The notes under the pieces were generated by a model. That model searched no databases. It was not told where the DNA came from and saw only the letters and a list, made by a program, of their open reading frames with translations. From NCBI GenBank assembly GCA_965198875.1, contig CBDAPU010000001.1, forward strand, positions 434,001-498,000: a DNA stretch of 64,000 nt, written 5' to 3'. A program made the position numbers and the translations under genes. Each line of letters opens with the position of its first letter. Position 1 is the stretch's first letter. Source of the stretch: CBDAPU01 sp965198875 (GTDB lineage Bacteria > Pseudomonadota > Gammaproteobacteria > Eutrophobiales > Eutrophobiaceae). Below are positions 37,907-47,197 of this stretch, piece by piece.

Positions 37907-39040
37907 TTGACTCATTCAGCTTTACTCGCACTGGCGGACGGAAGTGTGTTTTATGGTCAGTCTATCGGGATCGAAGGTGAAGCGGTGGGGGAAGTGGTTT
38001 TCAATACCTCCATGACCGGGTATCAGGAAATTCTCACCGATCCGTCCTATTGTCGACAACTCATCACACTTACCCAGCCACAGATTGGCAATGTGGGTGT
38101 TAATCCAGAAGATATGGAATCAACCCAAGTCCATGCCAGCGGTCTAATAATAAAACAATTATCCCCGATGCCAAGTAACTGGCGCGGGCGGGGCGGGCTC
38201 TCAGAGCACCTGGTTTGTGGAGATGTTGTCGCTATCGCCAATATCGATACCCGTCGGCTTACGCGGATCCTCAGGGACAAGGGCGCCCAGAACGGCTGCA
38301 TCCTGGCCGGGGAGACACTGGATAAAGAGCAGGCCCTCAAGCTCGCTCAGGGGTTTGCCGGGATCAAGGGCATGGACCTGGCGAAGGTGGTGAGCACATC
38401 CCGACATTACCCCTGGGATGAGGGTACATGGGGATCAGTAAATGATCATGGAAAAAAGGCAACGACTGAGAAATGGCGGGTGGTCGCTTATGATTTTGGG
38501 GTTAAAAGGAACATCCTGAGAATACTTTTTGATCTGGGTTGTGAGCTGGAAGTGGTGCCGGCAACAACACCCGCCAAGCAGGTATTATCCCGCTCCCCGG
38601 ACGGGGTATTTCTATCCAACGGGCCTGGCGATCCTGAGCCCTGTGATTATGCGATCAACGCTATTGAGGAGATCGTGCATGCTGGCATACCCACATTCGG
38701 GATCTGTCTAGGGCACCAGTTACTCGCCCTTGCCTTCGGGGCGAGGACGGAGAAAATGAAATTCGGCCATCACGGCGGCAATCATCCGGTGCAGGATCTG
38801 GGCGATGGGAAAGTGATGATCACCAGCCAGAACCACGGCTTTGCCGTTGCCGAGGGATCTGTCCCCGATGAGTTATCCATCACCCACCGGTCTTTATTCG
38901 ACGGCACCATACAGGGGCTCCATCACAACACGTACCCGGCGTTTGGTTTCCAGGGGCACCCCGAGGCAAGCCCCGGCCCCCATGACGTCAAACCGCTGTT
39001 TGATCACTTTATAGACCTGATGAGAAGAGGTCGTTCATGA
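37907..39040 (+). CDS. carA: Carbamoyl-phosphate synthase small subunit
   Basis: The glutaminase subunit (about 377 residues) releases ammonia from glutamine for carbamoyl phosphate, a precursor of arginine and pyrimidines. The class I amidotransferase triad is seen: Cys in FGICLGHQLLALAFG (near 268), His in FQGHPEASPGP. I place the start at TTG 37907 (LTHSALLALADGSVF), which matches the family N-terminus and recalls the UUG start of E. coli carA; an ATG at 37877 would add 10 unusual residues. carB follows after 40 bases. Confidence 0.94.
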   Translation: MTHSALLALADGSVFYGQSIGIEGEAVGEVVFNTSMTGYQEILTDPSYCRQLITLTQPQIGNVGVNPEDMESTQVHASGLIIKQLSPMPSNWRGRGGLSEHLVCGDVVAIANIDTRRLTRILRDKGAQNGCILAGETLDKEQALKLAQGFAGIKGMDLAKVVSTSRHYPWDEGTWGSVNDHGKKATTEKWRVVAYDFGVKRNILRILFDLGCELEVVPATTPAKQVLSRSPDGVFLSNGPGDPEPCDYAINAIEEIVHAGIPTFGICLGHQLLALAFGARTEKMKFGHHGGNHPVQDLGDGKVMITSQNHGFAVAEGSVPDELSITHRSLFDGTIQGLHHNTYPAFGFQGHPEASPGPHDVKPLFDHFIDLMRRGRS

Positions 39041-39080
39041 CCGAGATGATCTTGCCCCTATCCCATGCTTTGCCTGTCTG

Positions 39081-42000
39081 ATGCCGAGAAGAGAAGACAT
39101 TAAGAGCGTCCTCATCATTGGCGCCGGCCCCATCATTATCGGTCAGGCCTGTGAGTTTGATTATTCCGGGGCACAGGCCTGCAAGGCATTACGTGAAGAG
39201 GGTTATCGCATCATTTTAGTGAACTCCAATCCGGCTACGATCATGACCGATCCGGACATGGCCGATGCAACGTATATCGAGCCGATCACCTGGCAGACCG
39301 TGGAGAGGATCATTGAGAAAGAACGTCCCGACGCCTTACTGCCGACAATGGGTGGACAAACGGCGCTGAATTGTGCGCTGGATTTAGTCAGAGAAGGCGT
39401 GCTGGAGAAATACGCCGTGGAGATGATCGGCGCCGACAGGGAGGCCATCGACAAGGCCGAGGACCGGGAGAAGTTTCGTGACGCCATGGAAAAAATCGGC
39501 CTGTCCATGCCCACATCTGAGTTAGCCCATGATATGGATACGGCGCTTGCGGGTCAGGAGAGGCTCGGTTATCCCATCATTATCAGACCATCTTTTACTC
39601 TGGGGGGAACTGGCGGCGGCATCGCCTACAACAAGGATGAGTTTGTCGAGATCTGCACCAGGGGCATTGAGGCCTCGCCCACCAATGAGATCCTGCTGGA
39701 GCAGTCGGTGATTGGCTGGAAGGAGTTTGAAATGGAGGTCGTCCGCGATAGCAAGGATAATTGCATCATCGTCTGCGCCATTGAAAATCTGGATCCCATG
39801 GGCGTGCATACGGGCGATTCGATCACCATCGCCCCGGCCTTGACGTTGACCGATAAGGAATTTCAGCGTATGCGTGACGCCGCCATCTCGGTGTTACGGG
39901 AAATCGGTGTTGATACCGGCGGCTCTAACGTGCAGTTTGCGGTGAACCCGGAAAATGGCCGGCTCATCATCATTGAAATGAATCCCAGAGTATCCCGCTC
40001 ATCGGCGCTGGCGTCCAAGGCAACGGGTTTTCCCATAGCGAAAGTGGCGGCGAAACTGGCGGTGGGCTATACCCTGGATGAGCTGGATAACGAAATAACC
40101 GCTGGCGCCACCCCGGCCTCTTTTGAGCCCACCATTGATTATATCGTCACCAAGATCCCGCGTTTTACGTTTGAGAAGTTTCCACAGGCCGACCCGCGCC
40201 TCACAACCCAGATGAAGTCGGTGGGCGAAGTGATGGCGATGGGCGGAACATTCCAGGAGTCATTGCAAAAAGCGCTAAGAGGTCTTGAGACGGGTGTTGA
40301 TGGTTTTATGAATCTCTACGGGCAAGAGACACAAGACATGCTTGCCGACATCACCCATGAGTTGCGAACACCGGGTGCGAATCGGTTGTTGTATGTGGGC
40401 GAGGCGTTTCGTCAGGGCATGGATATCGATCAGGTGCATGCCCTGTCCCGTATTGACCCCTGGTTTTTGGCGCAGATAGCGGATCTCATTGCCGAGGAGA
40501 GCAGGGTTCTGGGCACGCAGCTCAATGCAATGAAAAGCGAGGATCTGCTCAGATTAAAACGAAAAGGCTTCTCTGACAGCCGTATCGCCACATTACTGGG
40601 CGAAGATGAGGCCCGTGTCAGAGAATACCGCCGGAAATTAAATATACGTCCGGTCTTCAAGCGGGTGGACTCCTGTGCCGCCGAGTTCTCGGCAACGACC
40701 GCTTATCTGTATTCAAGCTATGATGAAGAATGTGAAGCCAGCCCGTCGGAGAGAGAGAAAATCATGGTGCTGGGCGGCGGGCCAAACAGAATCGGGCAGG
40801 GGATAGAGTTTGACTACTGTTGTGTCCAAGCCGCCCTCGCCATGCGTGACGCCGGTTTTGAAACCATTATGGTGAATTGTAATCCTGAAACCGTATCCAC
40901 CGATTATGACACCTCCGATCGGCTTTATTTTGAGCCGCTCACCCTGGAAGATGTGCTGGAGATCATCCATCTGGAGAAACCACACGGTGTGATTGTTCAG
41001 TTTGGCGGGCAGACGCCATTGAAGTTAGCGCGGCTGTTGGAGGCCGAAGGTGTGCCTGTCATCGGTACCAGCCCGGACAGCATTGATCTGGCCGAAGATC
41101 GGCAGCGGTTCCAGAGATTATTGCAGAACATCGCCCTTAAACAACCGGCAAACAGAACCGCCAGAAATTTACCCGATGCAATAAAGTATGCTGAGGAGAT
41201 CGGCTATCCTATCGTTGTGCGCCCCTCCTATGTGCTGGGTGGTCGCGCTATGGAGATTGTCTACAACGGATCCGATCTTGCCCAATACATGCAACAGGCG
41301 GTGGCGGCGTCCAATGATGCGCCGGTGTTGCTGGATCGATTTTTAGATCAGGCCATCGAGGTGGATGTGGACGCGGTCTGCGATGGAGAGCATGTTGTTA
41401 TCGGCGGGATCATGGAGCACATCGAGCAGGCCGGCGTGCATTCCGGTGACTCCGCCTGCTCATTACCGCCTTTTAGTTTGAGTGAAGACATCCAGGGCCG
41501 ATTAGCTGAGCAGGTAGAAAGCATGGCCCGGCGGCTGGAGGTGGTGGGGTTGATGAATATACAATTCGCCATTCAGGGTGATGATATATTTGTTCTGGAG
41601 GTGAATCCCAGGGGCTCACGCACGGTGCCATTTGTCTCAAAAGCGACCGGCGTGCCGCTCGCCCGCATTGCGGCGAATTGCATGGTGGGGCGCAGCCTGG
41701 CCGAGCAAGGCCTCAGCGCCATCCCTCAGCCGGGCTATTGCTCGGTCAAAGAAGCGGTGTTTCCTTTTGTGAAGTTCCCCGGGGTTGATCCCATCCTGGG
41801 GCCGGAGATGCGATCCACTGGCGAAGTGATGGGTATCGGTAAGAGCTTTGGCGAGGCCTATCACAAGGCTATCCTGGCGACTGGCGAGCGGATCCCGGAT
41901 AACGGCGCCGTTTTCATCAGCGTGCGCGATACGGACAAGCCGAATGCGCCGCTGATCGCCAGGGATTTCGAGCAAATGGGCTTTCAGATCTGCGCCACCG

Positions 42001-42305
42001 GCGGCACCAGAGAGACAATCACAAAAGCCGGCGTGCGTTGTGCCCGGGTGAATAAAATAAAAGAGGGCAGGCCACATATTGTTGATATGCTAAAAAATGA
42101 TGAAATTGATTTGATAGTCAATACCACTGAGGGCAAACAGGCGATAGCCGATTCCTATCCCATCCGCACCACCGCCATCCAGCATAAGGTGTTTCATACC
42201 ACCACCATTGCCGGCGCCAAGGCTATCATTGCAGCATTGAGGAAAAACAACATGGATACGATTAACTGTGTTCAAGACTTACACAAGGTAATGGCGAATG
42301 AGTAG
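39081..42305 (+). CDS. carB: Carbamoyl-phosphate synthase large subunit
   Basis: The 1074-residue subunit joins bicarbonate, ammonia and two ATP. It is a tandem duplication of an ATP-grasp half (RREDIKSVLIIGAGPIIIGQACEFDYSGAQ at the start; KIMVLGGGPNRIGQGIEFDYCCVQ near 565), with an oligomerization part between and a C-terminal MGS-like allosteric domain (from about 940, ATGGTRETITKAG). Full length and intact. Its end overlaps the greA start by 8 bases. Confidence 0.97.
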   Translation: MPRREDIKSVLIIGAGPIIIGQACEFDYSGAQACKALREEGYRIILVNSNPATIMTDPDMADATYIEPITWQTVERIIEKERPDALLPTMGGQTALNCALDLVREGVLEKYAVEMIGADREAIDKAEDREKFRDAMEKIGLSMPTSELAHDMDTALAGQERLGYPIIIRPSFTLGGTGGGIAYNKDEFVEICTRGIEASPTNEILLEQSVIGWKEFEMEVVRDSKDNCIIVCAIENLDPMGVHTGDSITIAPALTLTDKEFQRMRDAAISVLREIGVDTGGSNVQFAVNPENGRLIIIEMNPRVSRSSALASKATGFPIAKVAAKLAVGYTLDELDNEITAGATPASFEPTIDYIVTKIPRFTFEKFPQADPRLTTQMKSVGEVMAMGGTFQESLQKALRGLETGVDGFMNLYGQETQDMLADITHELRTPGANRLLYVGEAFRQGMDIDQVHALSRIDPWFLAQIADLIAEESRVLGTQLNAMKSEDLLRLKRKGFSDSRIATLLGEDEARVREYRRKLNIRPVFKRVDSCAAEFSATTAYLYSSYDEECEASPSEREKIMVLGGGPNRIGQGIEFDYCCVQAALAMRDAGFETIMVNCNPETVSTDYDTSDRLYFEPLTLEDVLEIIHLEKPHGVIVQFGGQTPLKLARLLEAEGVPVIGTSPDSIDLAEDRQRFQRLLQNIALKQPANRTARNLPDAIKYAEEIGYPIVVRPSYVLGGRAMEIVYNGSDLAQYMQQAVAASNDAPVLLDRFLDQAIEVDVDAVCDGEHVVIGGIMEHIEQAGVHSGDSACSLPPFSLSEDIQGRLAEQVESMARRLEVVGLMNIQFAIQGDDIFVLEVNPRGSRTVPFVSKATGVPLARIAANCMVGRSLAEQGLSAIPQPGYCSVKEAVFPFVKFPGVDPILGPEMRSTGEVMGIGKSFGEAYHKAILATGERIPDNGAVFISVRDTDKPNAPLIARDFEQMGFQICATGGTRETITKAGVRCARVNKIKEGRPHIVDMLKNDEIDLIVNTTEGKQAIADSYPIRTTAIQHKVFHTTTIAGAKAIIAALRKNNMDTINCVQDLHKVMANE

Positions 42306-42774
42306 AGCGCCCATGACAAAAAAAGGCGCCGAGCGACTACGTCGGCAACTTGACGAGCTGAAAACCGTGGACAGGCCCAAAATCATTGCCGCAATAGCGG
42401 AGGCCAGGTCCCATGGCGATCTAAGTGAGAATGCGGAATACCATGCCGCGCGCGAGCAGCAGGGTTTTATAGAGGGACGTATCGCCACCCTCGAGGACGC
42501 ACTGGCTCGGGCGGAGATCATCGATGTTACTAAAATTGATGCGAACGGCAGGGTTGTTTTCGGGGCGACAGTTGAGATCCTGAATCTGGAAAATGAGCGG
42601 GCGGTACGCTATCAGATTGTGGGGGAAGAGGAAGCGGACATCGAACAGGGCCTGATCTCTATCGCCTCCCCCATCGCCCGCGCATTGATCGGCAAAGAAG
42701 CGGGGGACGTGATCGAGGTGAATGCCCCGGGAGGGATAACCGAGTATGAGATCTTATCTATCGCCTACATCTGA
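42298..42774 (+). CDS. greA: Transcription elongation factor GreA
   Basis: A 158-residue factor that rescues backtracked RNA polymerase. The N-terminal coiled coil carries the acidic tip GDLSENAEYHAAREQQ (about 41-56); the C-terminal FKBP-like domain ends with PGGITEYEILSI. The start overlaps the end of carB, giving the common carA-carB-greA operon. Confidence 0.96.
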   Translation: MSRAPMTKKGAERLRRQLDELKTVDRPKIIAAIAEARSHGDLSENAEYHAAREQQGFIEGRIATLEDALARAEIIDVTKIDANGRVVFGATVEILNLENERAVRYQIVGEEEADIEQGLISIASPIARALIGKEAGDVIEVNAPGGITEYEILSIAYI

Positions 42775-42825
42775 AGCGGTTGTTTTGCTCTCGGTTACAA
42801 CACGCCGCCATGCCATGAATACATC

Positions 42826-42854
42826 CCTGATGTTGTTGTCCCTGTAACATCAGG
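42826..42854. other. Hairpin between greA and rlmE
   Basis: CCTGATGTT and AACATCAGG form a perfect 9-bp stem with an 11-base loop. No T run follows, so it may stop transcription only weakly, or be an RNA-processing or stability element. Confidence 0.5.
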
Positions 42855-42906
42855 CCAGCTTTGATCTGGATTAGGTGATTTACACACAATGCGTTAGACG
42901 GCACAT

Positions 42907-43521
42907 ATGGGAAAAAGCAACAAGCGCTGGTTAGAAGACCACCGCCGTGATGAGTTTGTGAACAAGGCGAGGCAACACAAACTGCGCTCTCGTGCTGTTT
43001 TCAAACTGCAGGAGATGGATCAACGTTTCAGGTTATTCAAGCCGGGGCAGACGGTGATCGATTTAGGGGCGGCGCCGGGCAGTTGGTGTTGTTATGTCAG
43101 TGAGAAAGTGGGCGGATCAGGCAACGTTATCGCCATCGATCGCCTGGCGATCCAGCCTATCCCAAACGTCACCCTCATGCAGGGCGATGTGAGGGACAAC
43201 CGCTTGATAGAGCGGTGCCTGGCCTGCTTGAATGGGTCCAGGGCCGACCTTGTTATTTCAGATATGGCCCCCAATTTAACCGGGATTGCCGAGACGGATC
43301 AGGCCAATAGCGTTGATCTCGCCGAAACCACCCGTGCGCTGGCGGAGCGGGCGCTCAAAGAAGGCGGTGATGTGTTGATTAAATTCTTTCAGGGGCAGGA
43401 CAGTGGCTTGATCAGAGCGGCATTATCAGAGCGATTTCAAAAGGTTATCCATTATAAACCAAAGGCGTCCAGGGCGGACTCGAGCGAGATGTATGTTTTA
43501 GGCAGGGGCTATGATGTATAG
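42907..43521 (+). CDS. rlmE: 23S rRNA 2'-O-methyltransferase RlmE (FtsJ/RrmJ)
   Basis: A 204-residue enzyme that methylates U2552 of 23S rRNA. Family marks: SRAVFKLQEMD with the first catalytic Lys, VIDLGAAPGSWCCYVSE (SAM loop), SDMAPNLTGI (catalytic Asp), LIKFFQG (second Lys) and the final Glu in SSEMYVLGRG. ftsH follows 68 bases later, the usual pair. Confidence 0.96.
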   Translation: MGKSNKRWLEDHRRDEFVNKARQHKLRSRAVFKLQEMDQRFRLFKPGQTVIDLGAAPGSWCCYVSEKVGGSGNVIAIDRLAIQPIPNVTLMQGDVRDNRLIERCLACLNGSRADLVISDMAPNLTGIAETDQANSVDLAETTRALAERALKEGGDVLIKFFQGQDSGLIRAALSERFQKVIHYKPKASRADSSEMYVLGRGYDV

Positions 43522-43589
43522 TATGCCCTGGGAGATTTGACGGCATTGCAGGGTCTAACGATAGACAGGTTAAAAAAGAGGATAAGAGT

Positions 43590-45524
43590 TTGAACAATAT
43601 GGCGAAAAACTTACTGTTATGGGTGATCATCGCCCTGGTCTTGATGATGGTGTTTCAAAACTTCGGCGTGCGTTCGGTCAGCAGCAACATTGCGTATTCG
43701 CAATTTATTCTGGATGTGAAGACCGGCAAGGTCCTTCGGGTAGCCATAGAGGGAAACACCATCAAGGGCGTTTTATCCGATGGGACGAGCTTTACCACCT
43801 ATAGCCCGGAAACCAGTAATGAGGCCTTGATAGGCACTTTATTGGATAACAATGTAGAAGTAAAAGGCTCCGAACCCGACAGGCACTCGTTCTGGGCGCA
43901 TGCCTTTATTTCCTGGTTCCCTATTTTACTGCTACTGGGGATCTGGATCTATTTCATGCGACAAATGCAGGGCGGCGGCGGTCGTGGCGCCTTATCCTTC
44001 GGTAAAAGCCGCGCCCGTCTGTTAGGGGAAGATCAGGTCAAGATCACGTTCAATGACGTTGCCGGCGTTGAAGAGGCGAAGGAAGAGGTGGTCGAGCTGG
44101 TGGAGTTTCTTGAAGACCCCGGCAAGTTTCAAAAACTGGGTGGCAAGATCCCGCGGGGTGTGCTCATGGTGGGCTCACCGGGCACCGGCAAAACCCTGTT
44201 GGCGAAAGCCATTGCCGGGGAAGCCGGGGTGCCGTTCTTTACTATTTCCGGCTCGGATTTCGTAGAGATGTTTGTGGGGGTCGGCGCATCGCGCGTGCGT
44301 GATATGTTTGAGCAGGCGAAAAAGCATGCGCCCTGTATTATCTTCATCGATGAGATAGATGCGGTAGGACGTCATCGCGGCGCAGGGCTCGGCGGTGGTC
44401 ATGATGAACGTGAACAAACCTTAAATCAGCTTCTGGTTGAAATGGACGGCTTTGATGGTAATGAGGGGGTGATCATCATTGCGGCCACCAACCGGCCGGA
44501 TGTGCTGGACCCGGCACTACTTCGCCCCGGTCGTTTTGATCGGCAGGTTGTCGTGCCGTTACCGGATATCCGTGGTCGCGAGCAGATCCTTAAAGTACAC
44601 ATGCGTAAGGTCGCCATCGCAGATGACGTAAAGCCCGGGATCATCGCCCGTGGTACACCGGGTTTCTCCGGCGCCGATCTCGCCAACCTGATCAATGAGG
44701 CCGCCCTGTTCGCTGCGAGGGCGAACAAGAAACTCGTTGACATGGAAGAGTTTGAGCGTGCAAAAGACAAGGTCATGATGGGCGCCGAGCGACGTTCCAT
44801 GGTCATGAGTGAGGATGAGAAGACACTCACGGCCTATCACGAGGCCGGGCATGCTATTGTCGGTCGTTTAATACCGGGGCATGATCCGGTTTACAAGGTC
44901 ACCATCATTCCCCGTGGTCGCGCCCTCGGCGTCACCATGTTCCTGCCGGAAGAAGACAAACACAGCTATAGCAAACGCTGGCTGGAAGGCAAAATCGCCA
45001 GTGCATTTGGCGGGCGTATCGCCGAAGTGTTGATCTTTGGTGATGACGCGGTCACCAATGGCGCACAGCAGGATATTCAGCAGGCCACTTCCATCGCCCG
45101 GGAGATGGTCACTCGCTGGGGGCTGTCGGAAAATCTGGGGCCCATCGAATACAGTGAAGATGATGGTGAGGTTTTTCTAGGGCACAGCGTCACACGGCAT
45201 AAAAATGTATCCGATGAAACCGCCCATGCCATAGACGCCGAGATCAGGTTGATCATTGATCGTAATTATGGGCGTGCGGAGCAGATCCTCAAAGACAACA
45301 CCGACAAGCTACACATGATGGCCGATGCACTGATGAAATATGAAACCATCGACTCCGGGCAAATCGACAGCATCATGGGCGGAGAAGAGCCCGGGCCACC
45401 TGCGGGGTGGGATGATGATAACAGTGTATCCGGCAGGATGAGCAGGCAGGATGAGGCGCCGGCAAAAGGCGATGATAAGCCAATCGATGAGCCCAACATA
45501 GACGGGCCGGCCAAACCCGCCTGA
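43590..45524 (+). CDS. ftsH: ATP-dependent membrane zinc metalloprotease FtsH
   Basis: A 644-residue inner-membrane AAA+ protease that degrades LpxC, heat-shock sigma and damaged membrane proteins. Two N-terminal helices (about 4-24 and 98-120) flank a periplasmic domain; the AAA module has Walker A GSPGTGKT (Ser in place of the more usual Pro) and IIFIDEIDAVGRHRG, the SRH is ATNRPDVLDPALLRPGRFDR; the zinc site is HEAGH (near 420). TTG 43590 has GAGG at proper spacing; ATG 43599 is the alternative. folP, often next, is absent and glmM follows directly. Confidence 0.96.
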   Translation: MNNMAKNLLLWVIIALVLMMVFQNFGVRSVSSNIAYSQFILDVKTGKVLRVAIEGNTIKGVLSDGTSFTTYSPETSNEALIGTLLDNNVEVKGSEPDRHSFWAHAFISWFPILLLLGIWIYFMRQMQGGGGRGALSFGKSRARLLGEDQVKITFNDVAGVEEAKEEVVELVEFLEDPGKFQKLGGKIPRGVLMVGSPGTGKTLLAKAIAGEAGVPFFTISGSDFVEMFVGVGASRVRDMFEQAKKHAPCIIFIDEIDAVGRHRGAGLGGGHDEREQTLNQLLVEMDGFDGNEGVIIIAATNRPDVLDPALLRPGRFDRQVVVPLPDIRGREQILKVHMRKVAIADDVKPGIIARGTPGFSGADLANLINEAALFAARANKKLVDMEEFERAKDKVMMGAERRSMVMSEDEKTLTAYHEAGHAIVGRLIPGHDPVYKVTIIPRGRALGVTMFLPEEDKHSYSKRWLEGKIASAFGGRIAEVLIFGDDAVTNGAQQDIQQATSIAREMVTRWGLSENLGPIEYSEDDGEVFLGHSVTRHKNVSDETAHAIDAEIRLIIDRNYGRAEQILKDNTDKLHMMADALMKYETIDSGQIDSIMGGEEPGPPAGWDDDNSVSGRMSRQDEAPAKGDDKPIDEPNIDGPAKPA

Positions 45525-45604
45525 TAGCAGGTGAACTCGTTCACGGGCTCGCTCCTTGAAGGGTAGCCGTGTCAGCCTGTTCGCATGACTGAAGGGGGAA
45601 AACC

Positions 45605-46942
45605 ATGACTGCTGGAAAGCGACAATACTTTGGCACAGACGGGATCCGTGGCAAGGTGGGTGTCGAGCCCATCACACCGGACTTCATCATGAGACTGGGC
45701 TGGGCCATCGGCAAGGTCTCACAGGAGGGCGCCAGGGGCCCTGTCCTCATAGGAAAAGACACCCGCATTTCCGGTTATATGCTCGAATCCGCCCTGGAGG
45801 CGGGTCTCTCGGCGGCGGGGGCTGATATCAGCTTGCTTGGGCCCATGCCGACGCCGGCCATCGCGTTTTTGACGAAAAACACCCGTGCCCGGGCGGGTAT
45901 TGTTATCAGCGCCTCCCATAACCCCTATTTCGATAACGGGATCAAGATCTTCTTTGCCGATGGCAGGAAACCACCTGATTTCGCCGAGTTGCAAATTGAG
46001 GCGCAGATGGAAAACGCCATCTCGGTCGTTGACCCGGGGGATCTAGGCAAGGCGCATCGGATCAGCGATGCCCCAAGGAGATATATCGAATACTGTAAAA
46101 GCAAAACAAGCATTGATCTAAGTGGCGTTCATATCGTCCTTGATTGCGCCAACGGGGCCGCCTACAGGGTCGCCCCAAAAGTATTTGAGGAATTGGGCGC
46201 CACTGTGGAGGCGATCGGCGTTGAGCCGGATGGCTTTAATATTAACGATGGTGTGGGCGCCACCAGCCCTCAGCGCCTGCAAAAAACCGTGCTCGATAAA
46301 AAAGCGGATCTGGGCATTGCCCTGGATGGCGATGGCGATCGATTGATCATGATCGACCACCAGGGTGAGCGGGTCGATGGTGATGAGCTGATCTATATCA
46401 TTGCAAAACAACAACGGGACACATTAAACGGTGGCGTCGTCGGCACCCAGATGAGTAACCTGGGGCTACAACAGGCCATAGAAGAGATGGGGCTCACATT
46501 TCACCGGGCCCCGGTTGGAGACAGGTATGTGATGGCGCTTCTGGAAGAGCGGGCGCTGGCGCTCGGTGGCGAGGCGTCGGGGCACATCATCAACCTTAAC
46601 TATGCCGATAGTGGTGACGGGATCATATCGGCATTACAGATCATAGAGGCCATGGGGGAGAGGGGCGAGAGCCTGCATGCCCTTAAAAGCAAGATGAAGA
46701 AATACCCACAAAAACTACACAATATTGCACTACAAAAAAAGGTTCATCTCGGTGATTATCCTGAAATTGGTAATGCGATAAAGGACGTTGAGGCTCAACT
46801 GGGCCAATCCGGTCGCGTGCTTTTACGGCCCTCAGGTACAGAGCCGTTGCTGAGGATCATGGTGGAAGGAGAAACCGACTCCCAGGTGGCGCTGTTTATG
46901 CACACCCTTACCCACTGTGTTGAGAACGCCATCTCAAAATAG
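45605..46942 (+). CDS. glmM: Phosphoglucosamine mutase
   Basis: The 445-residue enzyme turns glucosamine-6-phosphate into glucosamine-1-phosphate for UDP-GlcNAc, needed for peptidoglycan and lipid A. The phosphoserine loop is ISASHNPYFDNGIK (Ser about 102), the metal loop ALDGDGDR (near 240), the sugar loop GGEASGH, and the phosphate loop RPSGTEPLLRIM. A GGGGGAAAACC stretch provides the ribosome site. Confidence 0.96.
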   Translation: MTAGKRQYFGTDGIRGKVGVEPITPDFIMRLGWAIGKVSQEGARGPVLIGKDTRISGYMLESALEAGLSAAGADISLLGPMPTPAIAFLTKNTRARAGIVISASHNPYFDNGIKIFFADGRKPPDFAELQIEAQMENAISVVDPGDLGKAHRISDAPRRYIEYCKSKTSIDLSGVHIVLDCANGAAYRVAPKVFEELGATVEAIGVEPDGFNINDGVGATSPQRLQKTVLDKKADLGIALDGDGDRLIMIDHQGERVDGDELIYIIAKQQRDTLNGGVVGTQMSNLGLQQAIEEMGLTFHRAPVGDRYVMALLEERALALGGEASGHIINLNYADSGDGIISALQIIEAMGERGESLHALKSKMKKYPQKLHNIALQKKVHLGDYPEIGNAIKDVEAQLGQSGRVLLRPSGTEPLLRIMVEGETDSQVALFMHTLTHCVENAISK

Positions 46943-47197
46943 GCCGCTCTCTGATCTGTCTTTATCGGCCATCCTTCTCTCCCCTTGATCGGCTTGACTG
47001 CATTCCATAGAATAACGCCCTCCTGGGGAGGGGTAGAACAAGTGATAGTCGACTACACTGGCCGATAAGTTGATATTGGGACAATACCCAACCCGTTAGT
47101 CTCTCATGCCCATTATGATCTCCGTGAAGCTCGCCGCTTATCTGCAAGGCAAGCCCCTGCCCGTTCCGTTTTTTAACCCTGGCGTGATGATGAGACG

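Noticed and set aside
47018..47032. CCCTCC-TGG-GGAGGG hairpin after glmM as a terminator
   Set aside because: Short stem and no T run; not enough to call.
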